Part shown: piece by piece, positions 1 through 7,965 of the stretch
How positions within the stretch are numbered: position 1 is the stretch's first letter
Layout of the letters: every line of letters begins with the position of its first letter
Origin: Jeotgalicoccus coquinae
Lineage (GTDB): Bacteria; Bacillota; Bacilli; Staphylococcales; Salinicoccaceae
Assembly: GCF_014207425.1 (NCBI RefSeq)
Contig: NZ_JACHFF010000001.1
Coordinates: 434,001 to 498,000, forward strand
Length of the DNA stretch: 64,000 bases
Direction of reading: 5' to 3'
The notes under the pieces: generated by a model
The model's database searches: none
Seen by the model: only the letters and a program-made list of their open reading frames with translations
Told to the model about the DNA's origin: nothing
Program-made: the position numbers and the translations under genes

Positions 1-1
1 G

Positions 2-70
2 GAAATTATTGAACACTTTAAAGATGATAAAACACTGCATGAATTCCATGATGCATTTCACGACTTATAA
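2..70 (+). CDS. C-terminal end of an unidentified gene (truncated by window start)
   Basis: An open frame enters at the left edge and ends with TAA at 68-70, leaving 22 residues rich in His, Asp and Glu. It runs towards the minus-strand gene ending at 58, so the two overlap tail to tail by 13 bases. In staphylococci a UPF0223 gene and an inositol monophosphatase gene commonly lie upstream of typA, but this fragment is too short to assign to either. It could also be a chance open frame. Confidence 0.4.
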   Translation, partial: EIIEHFKDDKTLHEFHDAFHDL

Positions 71-408
71 TAATATTTTTGAGCCTGCCTGGATGTTTTC
101 GTGAAAAGTCTGCTGACATACTTCAGCAGAGCATAGTTGCTGAGAGGAACTTCGATATGTTTCCTGATGTCTTTTTTAGAGTAGGGCTGGTTAATATTTA
201 AGAGATTCAGCATATCAAAATAATCGGTAAAAATATTTTCGAGATTATGAATGGTGTGGCAGGCTTCACACATTATTAAATTACTGCTGAGAAGTGAGAG
301 TTCAAACTCCATGCAGTCTGTGCATTTGAAACCGGGCTTAAATTGACTTAAATCCGCGTTCGGGAATGCCGCACGGTTTTTTAACTTTGCAATTCCGGAC
401 GCGGATGC
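58..408 (-). CDS. Zinc-ribbon C-terminal half of a NERD-like protein, in the -1 frame
   Basis: This is the downstream half of the gene that starts at 941. Its frame is open from 462 to 58, but between 462 and the ATG at 310-312 it has no ATG, GTG or TTG. The ATG at 312 would cut a zinc ribbon in half: CTDC lies just before that Met and CEAC about 15 residues after it. Entered from the upstream frame at the AAAAAAG heptamer (408-414), it adds about 116 residues and gives a product of about 294 aa, the size I expect for staphylococcal NERD-domain proteins with a C-terminal zinc finger. Either translation shifts by -1 here or the gene carries an indel. Confidence 0.6.
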   Translation of the reverse strand, partial: ASASGIAKLKNRAAFPNADLSQFKPGFKCTDCMEFELSLLSSNLIMCEACHTIHNLENIFTDYFDMLNLLNINQPYSKKDIRKHIEVPLSNYALLKYVSRLFTKTSRQAQKYYYKS

Positions 409-941
409 TTTTTTCTGATTACAGCACTGTGTTCGATAGCTTTTAAGTAGTAAGGAAGATTTTTAAGAGATAAAAACTGATCGGAAGGCCGTTTGGCGAG
501 TTTGAATGTTTCATTCATTACGACGTGTTTAATAATAATCGGGCGCTGAAACTTACCGTCATCAATAAGTGTTTCTTTAAATTTACCATAGACTTTCTCA
601 GTCCGGTTTAAATCGTAAACAGCTTCGTAATTACTGTCGATCAGAATATTAAACGGGTTGATGAAATGTTCACCGGCATAATCATGAAGAATAAATAAGT
701 AGTAACAGTATTCTGTTGCAATCAGAACATTTATCAATTCATGATCTGTGCCTATTATTACTTCGCAATGCCAGAACAGTTCCATGTTTTCCTTATTAAT
801 CTTGCTGAGATACAAATCAAAATGTTCTTCCAGCAAGTCCATCCGCTGCATTGCTTTGAATTCTTCAGTCTCGTCATCGCTAAAAGGCAACCGGTTATAC
901 AGAAATTCGTAAACTTTTAATTTTTCATTTTTTTGTCTCAC
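381..941 (-). CDS. NERD-like nuclease-related protein, N-terminal half
   Basis: A GTG start at 941 is preceded by AGGAG at 949-953 and by a good promoter at 971-999. In-frame reading gives 186 aa. The stretch around residues 60-95 (hydrophobic strands, then HDYAGEHFI) resembles the core of NERD nuclease-related domains; this is a judgement from pattern, not a search. The last 8 residues after IRKK are probably not the native end, because the zinc-ribbon half of the family continues in the -1 frame down to position 58. The full gene would then span 58-941. NERD proteins have no well-defined function in Bacillota; a nucleic-acid role is inferred. Confidence 0.6.
   Translation of the reverse strand: MRQKNEKLKVYEFLYNRLPFSDDETEEFKAMQRMDLLEEHFDLYLSKINKENMELFWHCEVIIGTDHELINVLIATEYCYYLFILHDYAGEHFINPFNILIDSNYEAVYDLNRTEKVYGKFKETLIDDGKFQRPIIIKHVVMNETFKLAKRPSDQFLSLKNLPYYLKAIEHSAVIRKKHPRPELQS
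408..414 (-). promoter_or_regulatory. Candidate -1 frameshift heptamer A_AAA_AAG
   Basis: On the minus strand the upstream frame reads AGA AAA AAG, placing AAAAAAG in the X_XXY_YYZ phase used by bacterial -1 slippery sites such as that of dnaX. A -1 slip makes the next codon GCA and enters the zinc-ribbon frame. Inverted arms at 399-406 and 352-359 (8 perfect pairs, GC-rich, 39-base loop) begin one base downstream. That gap is shorter than the usual 5-9 bases. A sequencing or real indel in the run of six A is the alternative. Confidence 0.45.
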
Positions 942-970
942 AGCAAAGCTCCTTTAATAATGATAAGTAC

Positions 971-999
971 ATTATTAATCGCTTATAAAATACCGTCAA
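971..999 (-). promoter_or_regulatory. Promoter of the NERD-like gene
   Basis: Read on the minus strand, TTGACG (999-994) is followed after 17 bases by AATAAT (976-971). Each box matches the sigma-A consensus at five of six positions. The predicted start near 964 leaves room for the Shine-Dalgarno at 949-953. Confidence 0.55.
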
Positions 1000-1022
1000 A
1001 ACACAGAAATTAAAAAAAAGAC

Positions 1023-1077
1023 AAAAAAAAATAACAGATTTCCGTATTATTCCAATACAAATAAGGAAATCTGTTAT
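1023..1077 (-). terminator. Terminator of ylaF-like gene
   Basis: Arms at 1065-1077 and 1031-1043 are perfect 13-base complements, and on the minus strand they are followed by a run of eight T. It lies directly after the stop of the minus-strand gene at 1108. Confidence 0.8.
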
Positions 1078-1107
1078 AATAAATAAGCAGTTAAATAAAA
1101 ACTGAAG

Positions 1108-1299
1108 TTAGAGCCAATCATTCTCACGATACTTTTTCTTCAGTGTAAAACCTATACCGAAAATAGCGATAAACACTATTACGGACAGTACTGCCAGTAT
1201 AATCATTTCTTCAGCGATGAAGACTGAGAATGCAACCATCATTAACACTGCCAAAACAGCGAGTATTAAAAATACAGCTTTTGATTTTTTCTTTTCCAT
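1108..1299 (-). CDS. ylaF: YlaF-like small membrane protein (DUF5325)
   Basis: A 63-residue protein with a lysine-rich start (MEKKKSK), two hydrophobic segments (about residues 8-28 and 32-52) and a basic tail, so a small two-span membrane protein. The ATG at 1299 is chosen because AGGGG sits 7 bases upstream; an ATG 21 bases earlier has no ribosome site. It is divergent from typA, as ylaF neighbours ylaG (typA) in Bacillus, and length and layout match that family. Function is unknown. Confidence 0.7.
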   Translation of the reverse strand: MEKKKSKAVFLILAVLAVLMMVAFSVFIAEEMIILAVLSVIVFIAIFGIGFTLKKKYRENDWL

Positions 1300-1334
1300 A
1301 AGCAATCCCCTAAAAGTCATTTGTCTTATTTCAA

Positions 1335-1343
1335 ATTATATCA
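1335..1343 (-). promoter_or_regulatory. Extended -10 promoter of ylaF-like gene
   Basis: On the minus strand TGA-TATAAT forms an extended -10 (TGnTATAAT). No good -35 is present. Predicted start near 1328, about 30 bases before the ATG. Confidence 0.45.
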
Positions 1344-1360
1344 TAAAAATAAATCCCTGA

Positions 1361-1391
1361 TTGTTTAAAATGGTAAAAATTGTGGTATACT
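1361..1391 (+). promoter_or_regulatory. Promoter of typA
   Basis: TGG-TATACT (1383-1391) is an extended -10. TTGTTT at 1361-1366 lies 19 bases upstream, a long spacing. Transcription would start near 1398, ahead of the AAGGG ribosome site at 1421. Confidence 0.5.
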
Positions 1392-1437
1392 GTTACGGTT
1401 ATAAAGATATTCTATATACGAAGGGAAAATCCTCTTG

Positions 1438-3261
1438 ATGAACCTGAGAGAAAACATTAGAAACATAGCAATTATTGCACACGTAGACCATGGTAAAACG
1501 ACACTGGTAGACCAGCTGTTAAAACAGTCCGGTATTTTCCGTGAAAATGAACACGTTGAAGACCGTGCCATGGACTCGAATGATATTGAACGTGAACGCG
1601 GAATTACAATTCTGGCAAAAAATACGGCGATCGATTATAAAGATACGCGTATAAACATTTTAGATACACCTGGTCACGCTGACTTTGGTGGAGAAGTAGA
1701 ACGTATTATGAAAATGGTTGACGGGGTTATTCTCGTTGTCGATGCATATGAAGGAACGATGCCGCAAACACGCTTCGTACTTAAAAAAGCATTAGAACAA
1801 AACTTAAAACCGGTAGTAGTAGTAAATAAAATCGATAAACCAAGTGCACGTCCTGAAGCAGTAGTGGACGACGTTCTTGAATTATTTATCGAACTTGATG
1901 CAAATGACGAACAGCTTGAATTCCCGGTTGTATACGCATCTGCAATGAACGGTACTGCGAGTCTTGAACTGGGCGAGCAGGATGAAAATATGCAGTCTAT
2001 TTACGATACTATTCTGGACTATGTTCCGGCACCTGTTGATAACAGTGACGAGCCTCTGCAATTCCAGGTATCATTACTGGACTACAACGACTATGTCGGC
2101 CGTATCGGAATCGGACGCGTATTCCGCGGAACGATTAACGTCGGTGAAACAGTTTCATTAATTAAAGTAGACGGATCAACTAAAAACTTCCGTGTATCGA
2201 AGATTTTTGGTTTCCTCGGACTGACACGTGTTGAAATTGAAAGTGCCAAAGCCGGAGATCTTATTGCAATAAGCGGTATGGAGGACATCAACGTCGGTGA
2301 AACAATTACACCGACAAACGCTCAGGAAGCACTTCCTGTACTTCACATTGATGAGCCGACACTTCAAATGACATTTGCTGTAAACAACTCACCATTCGCA
2401 GGCCGCGAAGGTAAGCACGTTACTGCAAGAAAAATTGAAGAGCGCTTAATGCTTCAACTGGAAACTGATGTATCACTTCGCGTTGATCCTACAGATCAGC
2501 CGGATGCATGGAAAGTATCAGGACGTGGTGAGCTTCACCTGTCTATTCTTATCGAGAACTTACGCCGTGAAGGATTCGAGCTGCAGGTGTCGAAACCTGA
2601 AGTTATTATCCGTGAAATCGACGGAGTTAAATGTGAGCCTTTCGAACGTGTACAAATCGACGTTCATGAAGAAAACACAGGAAGCATCATCGAATCAATG
2701 GGTACACGTAAAGGTGAAATGCTCGATATGGTTACTACAGGAAACGGGCAGACTCGTCTGATATTCCTTATTCCTGCACGCGGACTTATCGGTTACCGTA
2801 CAGAATTCATGTCAATGACACGCGGTTACGGTATCATTAACCATACTTTTGAAGAGTACCGTCCAGTTGTTAAAGGACGTATTGGCGGACGCCGTAACGG
2901 TGTGCTTGTATCGATTGACAAAGGTGCTGCCAGCACATACTCAATCCTTGCACTTGAAGGGCGCGGAACTAACTTTATGGAACCGGGTACTGAAGTTTAC
3001 GAAGGTATGATTGTTGGTGAAAACTCACGCGAAAATGATCTTGCAGTTAACATTACTAAAGTTAAAGCTGCGAACAACATCCGTTCAGCCAACAAAGAGC
3101 AGACGACTACGATGAAGAAACCGAGATCACTGACTCTTGAAGAAGCACTTGAGTATATTAACGAAGACGAACTTGTGGAAATTACACCGGAAACAATTCG
3201 TATGCGCAAGAAAATTTTAGAGAAAAACGCTCGTGAAAAAGCGTATAAAAAAGGTAATTAA
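1438..3261 (+). CDS. typA: Ribosome-associated translational GTPase TypA/BipA
   Basis: A 607-residue translation-factor GTPase that binds the ribosome and acts in 50S assembly and stress or cold adaptation in other bacteria. All G-domain motifs are present: GHVDHGKTT-type P-loop near residue 16-24 (here AHVDHGKTT), DTPGHADF, and NKID. Domain II and EF-G-like domains III and V follow, then the basic C-terminal BipA-specific domain. I chose the ATG at 1438; a TTG directly before it (1435) is also usable. It is divergent from the YlaF-like gene and followed by ylaH after about 25 bases, so the two probably share a transcript. Confidence 0.95.
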   Translation: MNLRENIRNIAIIAHVDHGKTTLVDQLLKQSGIFRENEHVEDRAMDSNDIERERGITILAKNTAIDYKDTRINILDTPGHADFGGEVERIMKMVDGVILVVDAYEGTMPQTRFVLKKALEQNLKPVVVVNKIDKPSARPEAVVDDVLELFIELDANDEQLEFPVVYASAMNGTASLELGEQDENMQSIYDTILDYVPAPVDNSDEPLQFQVSLLDYNDYVGRIGIGRVFRGTINVGETVSLIKVDGSTKNFRVSKIFGFLGLTRVEIESAKAGDLIAISGMEDINVGETITPTNAQEALPVLHIDEPTLQMTFAVNNSPFAGREGKHVTARKIEERLMLQLETDVSLRVDPTDQPDAWKVSGRGELHLSILIENLRREGFELQVSKPEVIIREIDGVKCEPFERVQIDVHEENTGSIIESMGTRKGEMLDMVTTGNGQTRLIFLIPARGLIGYRTEFMSMTRGYGIINHTFEEYRPVVKGRIGGRRNGVLVSIDKGAASTYSILALEGRGTNFMEPGTEVYEGMIVGENSRENDLAVNITKVKAANNIRSANKEQTTTMKKPRSLTLEEALEYINEDELVEITPETIRMRKKILEKNAREKAYKKGN

Positions 3262-3285
3262 TATTAGCGAAATGGAGTGAGGCAG

Positions 3286-3660
3286 TTGTTTAATCCCCTC
3301 ATTCTCCTGAACACTCAAAGCGGGACAGGTTTAACAGAACGTCTTACTTTTTTCGGGAGATTATATGGTCTGGATTCCAATCCTGAAGCAGGTATGTGGT
3401 ATTTATTCATTACGATTTTCGTACTGTGTGCTATCGTGTATCAACTGGGATTTGCCCGCAAAGTGAAGCTGTGGCAAACGATAGTCATCTATTTACTGAT
3501 GTTTATCGGTGTAATATTCCTGACGTTTTTTGGAGCATTCTATCCTGTTGCTGAGTGTTTAATTGTTATTGCAATAGTACTCGCAGGCTACAGATACAGA
3601 CTGCATAAAGAAAGAAAAGAAGGTAATATTGCACAGCCGAAAGGGCCGCCGGCGCAATAA
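3286..3660 (+). CDS. ylaH: YlaH-like membrane protein
   Basis: About 124 residues with three hydrophobic spans (roughly residues 35-55, 63-83 and 86-105), a short loop with basic residues between them and a Lys/Pro-rich cytoplasmic tail. It follows typA as ylaH follows ylaG in Bacillus. The TTG at 3286 is preferred because GGAG (3274-3277) lies 8 bases upstream; a GTG at 3277 would add three residues but has no ribosome site. No enzymatic motif is seen; function unknown. Confidence 0.75.
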   Translation: MFNPLILLNTQSGTGLTERLTFFGRLYGLDSNPEAGMWYLFITIFVLCAIVYQLGFARKVKLWQTIVIYLLMFIGVIFLTFFGAFYPVAECLIVIAIVLAGYRYRLHKERKEGNIAQPKGPPAQ

Positions 3661-3669
3661 AATAAAATG

Positions 3670-3703
3670 AAAAAACCGCGAACATCATGTTCGCGGTTTT
3701 TTA
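3670..3703. terminator. Bidirectional terminator between ylaH and the convergent gene
   Basis: A near-perfect hairpin, AAAAACCGCGAACA / TGTTCGCGGTTTTT with loop TCA, has A and T runs on both sides, so it can stop transcription from either direction. It touches the stop codon of the minus-strand gene. Confidence 0.9.
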
Positions 3704-4186
3704 TTTGAATTCTATTTTGGTTACGTATACGAGACGTTCCTGTTCAATGCCGTCATCTCCGACAACGAGTAAATCGAACAGTCCGTCTTCATGCAGACGT
3801 TTGCCTTTGTTTGAGAAGTGCGCATAAAAAGTTTCGCGGTCTTTGTATAAAAGTTCAGTTTCGCCGTCATTATGTACAAAAACAATTTTTGCATTTTCAT
3901 CTTCATATGCTTCGGCATACTCAAGGAAAGGTGCAAGGCTGATAACGAATGAATTTTCGAGAAGCTCGCGTTTCTTAAATTTTTTCTCAGATTTCAGCGT
4001 AGGCGGTTTTGTTTCCCCTTCGATAATCTGACGATTCCATTCAGTTTCATCATTGAATGTAATTTCTTCTCCGTCTTCTCCTTGTGACAGTAAATCTTCG
4101 AGGACAATTTTGCGGTCATCAAAAATCCAGGTCGATGGATCCAGAGTAATTTGGTATCGGACATTGCCGGTAAGTTGAATAATCAT
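3701..4186 (-). CDS. Conserved hypothetical protein of the typA–ylaN neighbourhood
   Basis: A soluble, acidic 161-residue protein with no signal peptide or membrane span. It starts MIIQLTGNVRYQITLDPSTW and contains WIFDDRK near residue 21, a charged centre (KSEKKFKKRE) and a beta-rich end. I recall similar proteins in staphylococci and bacilli at this locus, possibly related to Bacillus YlaL; some databases call relatives peptidyl-prolyl isomerases, but I see no PPIase motif. The start has AAAGGGAG upstream. Function unknown. Confidence 0.65.
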   Translation of the reverse strand: MIIQLTGNVRYQITLDPSTWIFDDRKIVLEDLLSQGEDGEEITFNDETEWNRQIIEGETKPPTLKSEKKFKKRELLENSFVISLAPFLEYAEAYEDENAKIVFVHNDGETELLYKDRETFYAHFSNKGKRLHEDGLFDLLVVGDDGIEQERLVYVTKIEFK

Positions 4187-4210
4187 TAATATCGCTCCCT
4201 TTGCTTAGAA

Positions 4211-4219
4211 ATTATAGCA
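4211..4219 (-). promoter_or_regulatory. Extended -10 promoter of the 3701-4186 gene
   Basis: Read on the minus strand, TGC-TATAAT is a consensus extended -10. No clear -35 is seen. The start would lie near 4204, shortly before the AAAGGGAG ribosome site. Confidence 0.4.
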
Positions 4220-4282
4220 AAGTTTTTAAGAAAATTATACAATGGATACATAAACGTTCACTATTGCGTGTCCGGATGTCAC

Positions 4283-4311
4283 TTGCTTTTTTATGTTTGT
4301 TAAGATAAAAT
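4283..4311 (+). promoter_or_regulatory. Promoter of ylaN
   Basis: TTGCTT (4283-4288), 17-base spacer, TAAAAT (4306-4311). The start near 4318 is followed by the strong GAGGGGGG ribosome site at 4327-4334. Confidence 0.7.
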
Positions 4312-4340
4312 TTATGAAGAGTAAATGAGGGGGGAACCGC

Positions 4341-4631
4341 GTGTCTGCTGAAAAACAAATGAGTAAAGTCGCTTATGACCAATTAGATAAAGACGCCGAC
4401 AGAATTCTCCAACTAATCGAAGTTCAAATGGAAAATTTAACGATGCCCCAGTGTCCGGTTTTTGAAGAAGTACTGGATACACAAATGTTCGGCCTATCGA
4501 AAGAAATAAATTTTGCAGTGAGACTTGGTTTAGTTGACGCACAAGACGGCCGTGATATTCTGGATCATCTTGAAGTTGAAGTATCCAAAGTACACGAAGC
4601 ATATATGGAAAAAGAAAAGAATCGAGTCTAA
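4341..4631 (+). CDS. ylaN: YlaN (UPF0358) iron-homeostasis protein
   Basis: A 96-residue helical, acidic cytoplasmic protein of the UPF0358 family, the full family length. Starts with GTG behind GAGGGGGG. In Bacillus and Staphylococcus YlaN is needed under iron limitation and has been linked to Fur; that role is taken from the literature, not from this sequence. It has its own promoter and is separated from ftsW by a hairpin terminator that overlaps its stop codon, so ftsW expression probably depends on readthrough or a weak internal start. Confidence 0.85.
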   Translation: MSAEKQMSKVAYDQLDKDADRILQLIEVQMENLTMPQCPVFEEVLDTQMFGLSKEINFAVRLGLVDAQDGRDILDHLEVEVSKVHEAYMEKEKNRV

Positions 4632-4654
4632 AGAATATTTCTTTAGACTTTTTT
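4625..4654 (+). terminator. Terminator overlapping the ylaN stop
   Basis: AGTCTAAAGAA, loop TAT, TTCTTTAGACT (11 pairs) followed by five T. The 5' arm contains the ylaN stop codon (4629-4631), so translating ribosomes may affect folding. Confidence 0.75.
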
Positions 4655-4670
4655 AAATGAGGGACCTGCC

Positions 4671-5855
4671 GTGCAATTTATAAAGAATTTTTTCAACTAT
4701 GTTAAGTCGTATTCAAAGTACGTCGATTTCTTAATACTAATCGCATACGTAGCACTGTCTCTCATAGGTCTGGTTATGATTTACAGTGCAAGTATGGTGT
4801 CTGCACAAATGCAATTTGGCAATGCTGAAAACTTTTATACAAAACAGCTGCTGATTATCATTTTAGGATTTTCACTTGTATTCTTCATGACTTATTTTAT
4901 GAGCGGAAACTTCTTTAAAATGAAAGGCGTACAATTGATTATGCTGGTTTCAATTATATTTCTGCTGTTGTTTACTATGTTTTTCGGTTCCGAAATTAAT
5001 GGTCAGAGAAACTGGATTGATCTTGGATTCTTCAATCTCCAATCATCGGAGTTCTTTAAAATAATTGCAATTTTATACTTGGCGTACATATATAATAAAC
5101 GTGAAAAGCGAATAGATTCTGATGACATTACAAGTATTATTCCTTTGGCATTTATTCTCATCGTGTCAGGAATGGTAATGCTTCACGACTTTGGTACATG
5201 GTTAGTAATTGCTGCGATGATTATAGGTACATTTCTGTATATCCGTATTCCTGTAAAAGCAATTTTATGGACAGGTGTATTAGTTGGGGGAGTAGGTACT
5301 GCTATAGCCGGTATTACGTTTCTGGTAAAGGGATCAATATTAAATGAGTATCAGTTAAACCGTATCGAAACTTTCTTCCATCCGTTTAACGATCCCATGG
5401 GTACCGGTTATCAGCTGACCAACTCGCTGATCGCGATATCCCACGGTGGGATGTTCGGTACCGGTATCGGTAACGGGATTATTAAACTCGGCTATCTGCC
5501 GGAGCCGCATACGGATTTTATAATGGCGGTTATCGCTGAAGAACTTGGTCTCATAGGTGTATTATTTATCATCCTGCTGTACCTCGTCATAATACTGAAA
5601 GCATTGTCATATGCACACCGCTCAACGGATACATTTTACAGAATTGTATGTATCGGGGTCGCAATGTACATCACGATGCAGGTATTTATAAACGTCGGCG
5701 GTATTTCGAAGATCATTCCGCTGACTGGTGTACCGCTGCCGCTTTTAAGTTACGGAGGTTCATCATTCCTCAGTGTGTCGATAGCAATAGGACTTTTAAT
5801 TATTGCAGCGAAGCACGTTAAGCAGAAAGAAATTGAACTTAAAAAACAAAGGTAA
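4671..5855 (+). CDS. ftsW: SEDS peptidoglycan glycosyltransferase FtsW
   Basis: A 394-residue SEDS-family protein with about ten transmembrane spans, the septal glycan polymerase that works with the class B PBP encoded at 24772. Family marks include GQRNWIDLG (near residue 107), a large loop with PEPHTDFIMAVIAEE carrying the essential Asp, and the C-terminal PLPLLSYGGSS. GTG start behind GAGGGA. In S. aureus pycA follows ftsW; here the next gene is a minus-strand metal transporter and a two-way terminator ends the block. Confidence 0.93.
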   Translation: MQFIKNFFNYVKSYSKYVDFLILIAYVALSLIGLVMIYSASMVSAQMQFGNAENFYTKQLLIIILGFSLVFFMTYFMSGNFFKMKGVQLIMLVSIIFLLLFTMFFGSEINGQRNWIDLGFFNLQSSEFFKIIAILYLAYIYNKREKRIDSDDITSIIPLAFILIVSGMVMLHDFGTWLVIAAMIIGTFLYIRIPVKAILWTGVLVGGVGTAIAGITFLVKGSILNEYQLNRIETFFHPFNDPMGTGYQLTNSLIAISHGGMFGTGIGNGIIKLGYLPEPHTDFIMAVIAEELGLIGVLFIILLYLVIILKALSYAHRSTDTFYRIVCIGVAMYITMQVFINVGGISKIIPLTGVPLPLLSYGGSSFLSVSIAIGLLIIAAKHVKQKEIELKKQR

Positions 5856-5858
5856 TAT

Positions 5859-5893
5859 AAAACCTCCGGAAATTTAATTTCCGGAGGTTTTAG
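5859..5893. terminator. Bidirectional terminator between ftsW and the CDF gene
   Basis: AAAACCTCCGGAAA / TTTCCGGAGGTTTT, 14 perfect pairs around a TTTAA loop, between convergent genes. A and T runs on both sides suit either direction. Confidence 0.9.
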
Positions 5894-5905
5894 TTTTAAA
5901 AATTA

Positions 5906-6907
5906 TTATTTTTTACCGGACTTATTATCAAGCTGACCTTGAGTTTCCGGCCATGAGCGGCGGCCGTCATCGACTTCAAATTCCAGGTTGACGTCAGCGA
6001 TATGACTTTGCTTCATAATCAGTGCTTCGATGTCATCTCTTAATTTGTTAGTGTATTCGACAGTTAATTCCGGAGCAATTTCCGCAACGACTTCCACGTG
6101 GAGATCATCTCCTTCTTTCATGACGATAAGTTTCTGAATATCTTTAATATCATCATTTCTGAACACAATCTGGGAGATACGCTGTTCCATCTGCGGATCG
6201 CTTTCCCCGAGTACACCGGCAGCATTTTCCATAAATACTTTATACACGATATAGAACATCATCAGACCGATGATTACGGATACTATACCTTCCGATTGTT
6301 CAATGCCCGCAAAACGTCCGATTAATATACCGATAATCGCAAGCAGAGCACCTGCTGTTGCAACAGTATCTTCTAAAAAGACGAGTTTTGTAGCAGGTTT
6401 TGCCCGATTCATATATTTGTAGCTCAGTGTCAGCGGTTTAATACCGTCGTAGGGCTGTTCAGCCTGCTGAAGAAGTTCCTTGCCTGCTTTGAACAGCACG
6501 ATACCTTCCAGAACTACTGCGATTAACAATACGCCGATATTAATGAGCAGCATCGTTGTATCAGTCTGAACCGGCAATGGTTCTATAATGTGATGTATAC
6601 CTTCTCTTACAGTTTCATAGGAAAGGATTGCAACTATTATAATTGCAAACAGACAAACGAGATTGACCAGACGGCCGAAGCCGAACGGGAATCTTTTAGT
6701 CGGCGCTTTCTTTGAAAGACTGGATCCGGTAAAGACAAAAAGCTGGTTGACAGCATCCCCGAAAGAGTGCATCATTTCTGCGAACATCGCAACGTTTGCA
6801 GTAAATAAAAATGCTAAACCTTTCAGGCAGGCAAGCACAAAGTTTACTATTGCTGCAGTCAGTGCGGCCATACTCCCTTGTTTAAGTAAAGCGAATATAT
6901 CTTTCAT
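5906..6907 (-). CDS. Cation diffusion facilitator (CDF) metal exporter
   Basis: A 333-residue divalent-cation/proton antiporter of the CDF family, likely zinc, iron or manganese efflux. Six predicted spans precede a cytoplasmic ferredoxin-like domain (about residues 235-320, with HVEVVAEI). The first metal site reads HSFGD in TM2; the second in TM5 is LEDTVATAG, an Glu-Asp pair instead of the usual HxxxD, as in ZnT9-like CDFs (inference). The ATG at 6907 has AAAGGAGAT 7 bases upstream; the ATG 42 bases further up has no site. Metal specificity cannot be read from sequence. Confidence 0.85.
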   Translation of the reverse strand: MKDIFALLKQGSMAALTAAIVNFVLACLKGLAFLFTANVAMFAEMMHSFGDAVNQLFVFTGSSLSKKAPTKRFPFGFGRLVNLVCLFAIIIVAILSYETVREGIHHIIEPLPVQTDTTMLLINIGVLLIAVVLEGIVLFKAGKELLQQAEQPYDGIKPLTLSYKYMNRAKPATKLVFLEDTVATAGALLAIIGILIGRFAGIEQSEGIVSVIIGLMMFYIVYKVFMENAAGVLGESDPQMEQRISQIVFRNDDIKDIQKLIVMKEGDDLHVEVVAEIAPELTVEYTNKLRDDIEALIMKQSHIADVNLEFEVDDGRRSWPETQGQLDNKSGKK

Positions 6908-6980
6908 GAATACATCTCCTTTAATAAAATTTAAGACATTATGAAGCAATACCCGAAATAGGGGAATGTATGTAATATAA

Positions 6981-7012
6981 AAAATCCGTCAATCTTTTGA
7001 TTGACGGATTTT
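6981..7012 (-). terminator. Terminator of ctaA
   Basis: AAAATCCGTCAATC / GATTGACGGATTTT around a TTTT loop, 14 pairs, immediately downstream of the minus-strand ctaA stop. Confidence 0.85.
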
Positions 7013-7018
7013 AAAGTA

Positions 7019-7918
7019 TTAATCTTTATTTCTCGATAACAGCATAATGAAGTAGCAGAGCAGTCCGAACAGCAGGGTAATAAATAATGCATGGAATAAT
7101 GCAACGAAAATATTAACCATTGTAAAGACAGACAGCATTCCGGTAATTACCTGCATCATCAGGAGTGCGAATGCAATAATCCAGCAGTTCTTAATAAGAC
7201 GGGAATCACTGTAATTACGCAGTACGTGGATGAGTATTAACAGCATCCATATCGCAAGTATGCCTACAAGGAATCTGTGTCCCATCTGTACAGCCTGATA
7301 AAAGTTTCCGGGCATTATTGCTCCCGGCATACAATGCGGCCATTCTGTACAGGCAAGTGATGAATCTGTGTGTCTGACCAGTGCTCCGCTGTAGATAACA
7401 AAATATATGTAGATAGTCAGTAATATCGTGTTGTATCTTAAGAAGGGACTGACATAAATTTTGCGTTCATGCTGTCCGTAAGAGACTTCAAAAATCAGTA
7501 ATGTAAGCAGGAGTACTGCAGCAAAACAAATTAATGAAATACCAAAATGGGCTGCCAGAACGAAATCGCCTTCCCAAATACCGATTACAGCTGCTGCACC
7601 AATCAATGACTGGATCAGAATAAAGCTGAGTGATAAGTAAATAAGGAATTTGGCTTCCCGGACATGACCAATCTGTTTCCAGGCCATATATCCTAATATT
7701 AACAGGAATATAATAGCAACGCCTGAAACTCCACGGTGTGCGAGTTCAATAATCGTGTCGAGCGGCCAGTCTTTTGGAATAAGCTGTCCGTGACACAGCG
7801 GCCATGAATCTCCGCAGCCGTCTTCAGAACCTGTTTTTGTAACAAGTGCGCCACCAATCTGTACGAAGACCATAATCAGTGTCGTAATAATTGCTACAAC
7901 TTTTAAATTTCTATACAA
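7019..7918 (-). CDS. ctaA: Heme A synthase CtaA
   Basis: A 299-residue, eight-span membrane enzyme that oxidises the C8 methyl of heme O to give heme A for the cytochrome oxidase encoded next door. Heme-ligand histidines appear in ELAHRG, AAHFG, LVRHTD and QMGHRF, and two cysteine pairs (GCGDSWPLC, ACTEWPHC) lie in the outer loops. The TTG at 7918 is chosen because GAGGTG lies 6 bases upstream; a TTG at 7936 gives six more residues but no ribosome site. Divergent from ctaB, as in staphylococci and bacilli. Confidence 0.93.
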   Translation of the reverse strand: MYRNLKVVAIITTLIMVFVQIGGALVTKTGSEDGCGDSWPLCHGQLIPKDWPLDTIIELAHRGVSGVAIIFLLILGYMAWKQIGHVREAKFLIYLSLSFILIQSLIGAAAVIGIWEGDFVLAAHFGISLICFAAVLLLTLLIFEVSYGQHERKIYVSPFLRYNTILLTIYIYFVIYSGALVRHTDSSLACTEWPHCMPGAIMPGNFYQAVQMGHRFLVGILAIWMLLILIHVLRNYSDSRLIKNCWIIAFALLMMQVITGMLSVFTMVNIFVALFHALFITLLFGLLCYFIMLLSRNKD

Positions 7919-7965
7919 ATGCAACACCTCAAACAATCGCGTTTCTGTTCGCTATACAAATAATA

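Noticed and set aside
58-312. An independent 84-residue gene starting at 312
   Set aside because: That start removes half of a zinc ribbon and has no Shine-Dalgarno; the frame continues upstream to the slippery site.
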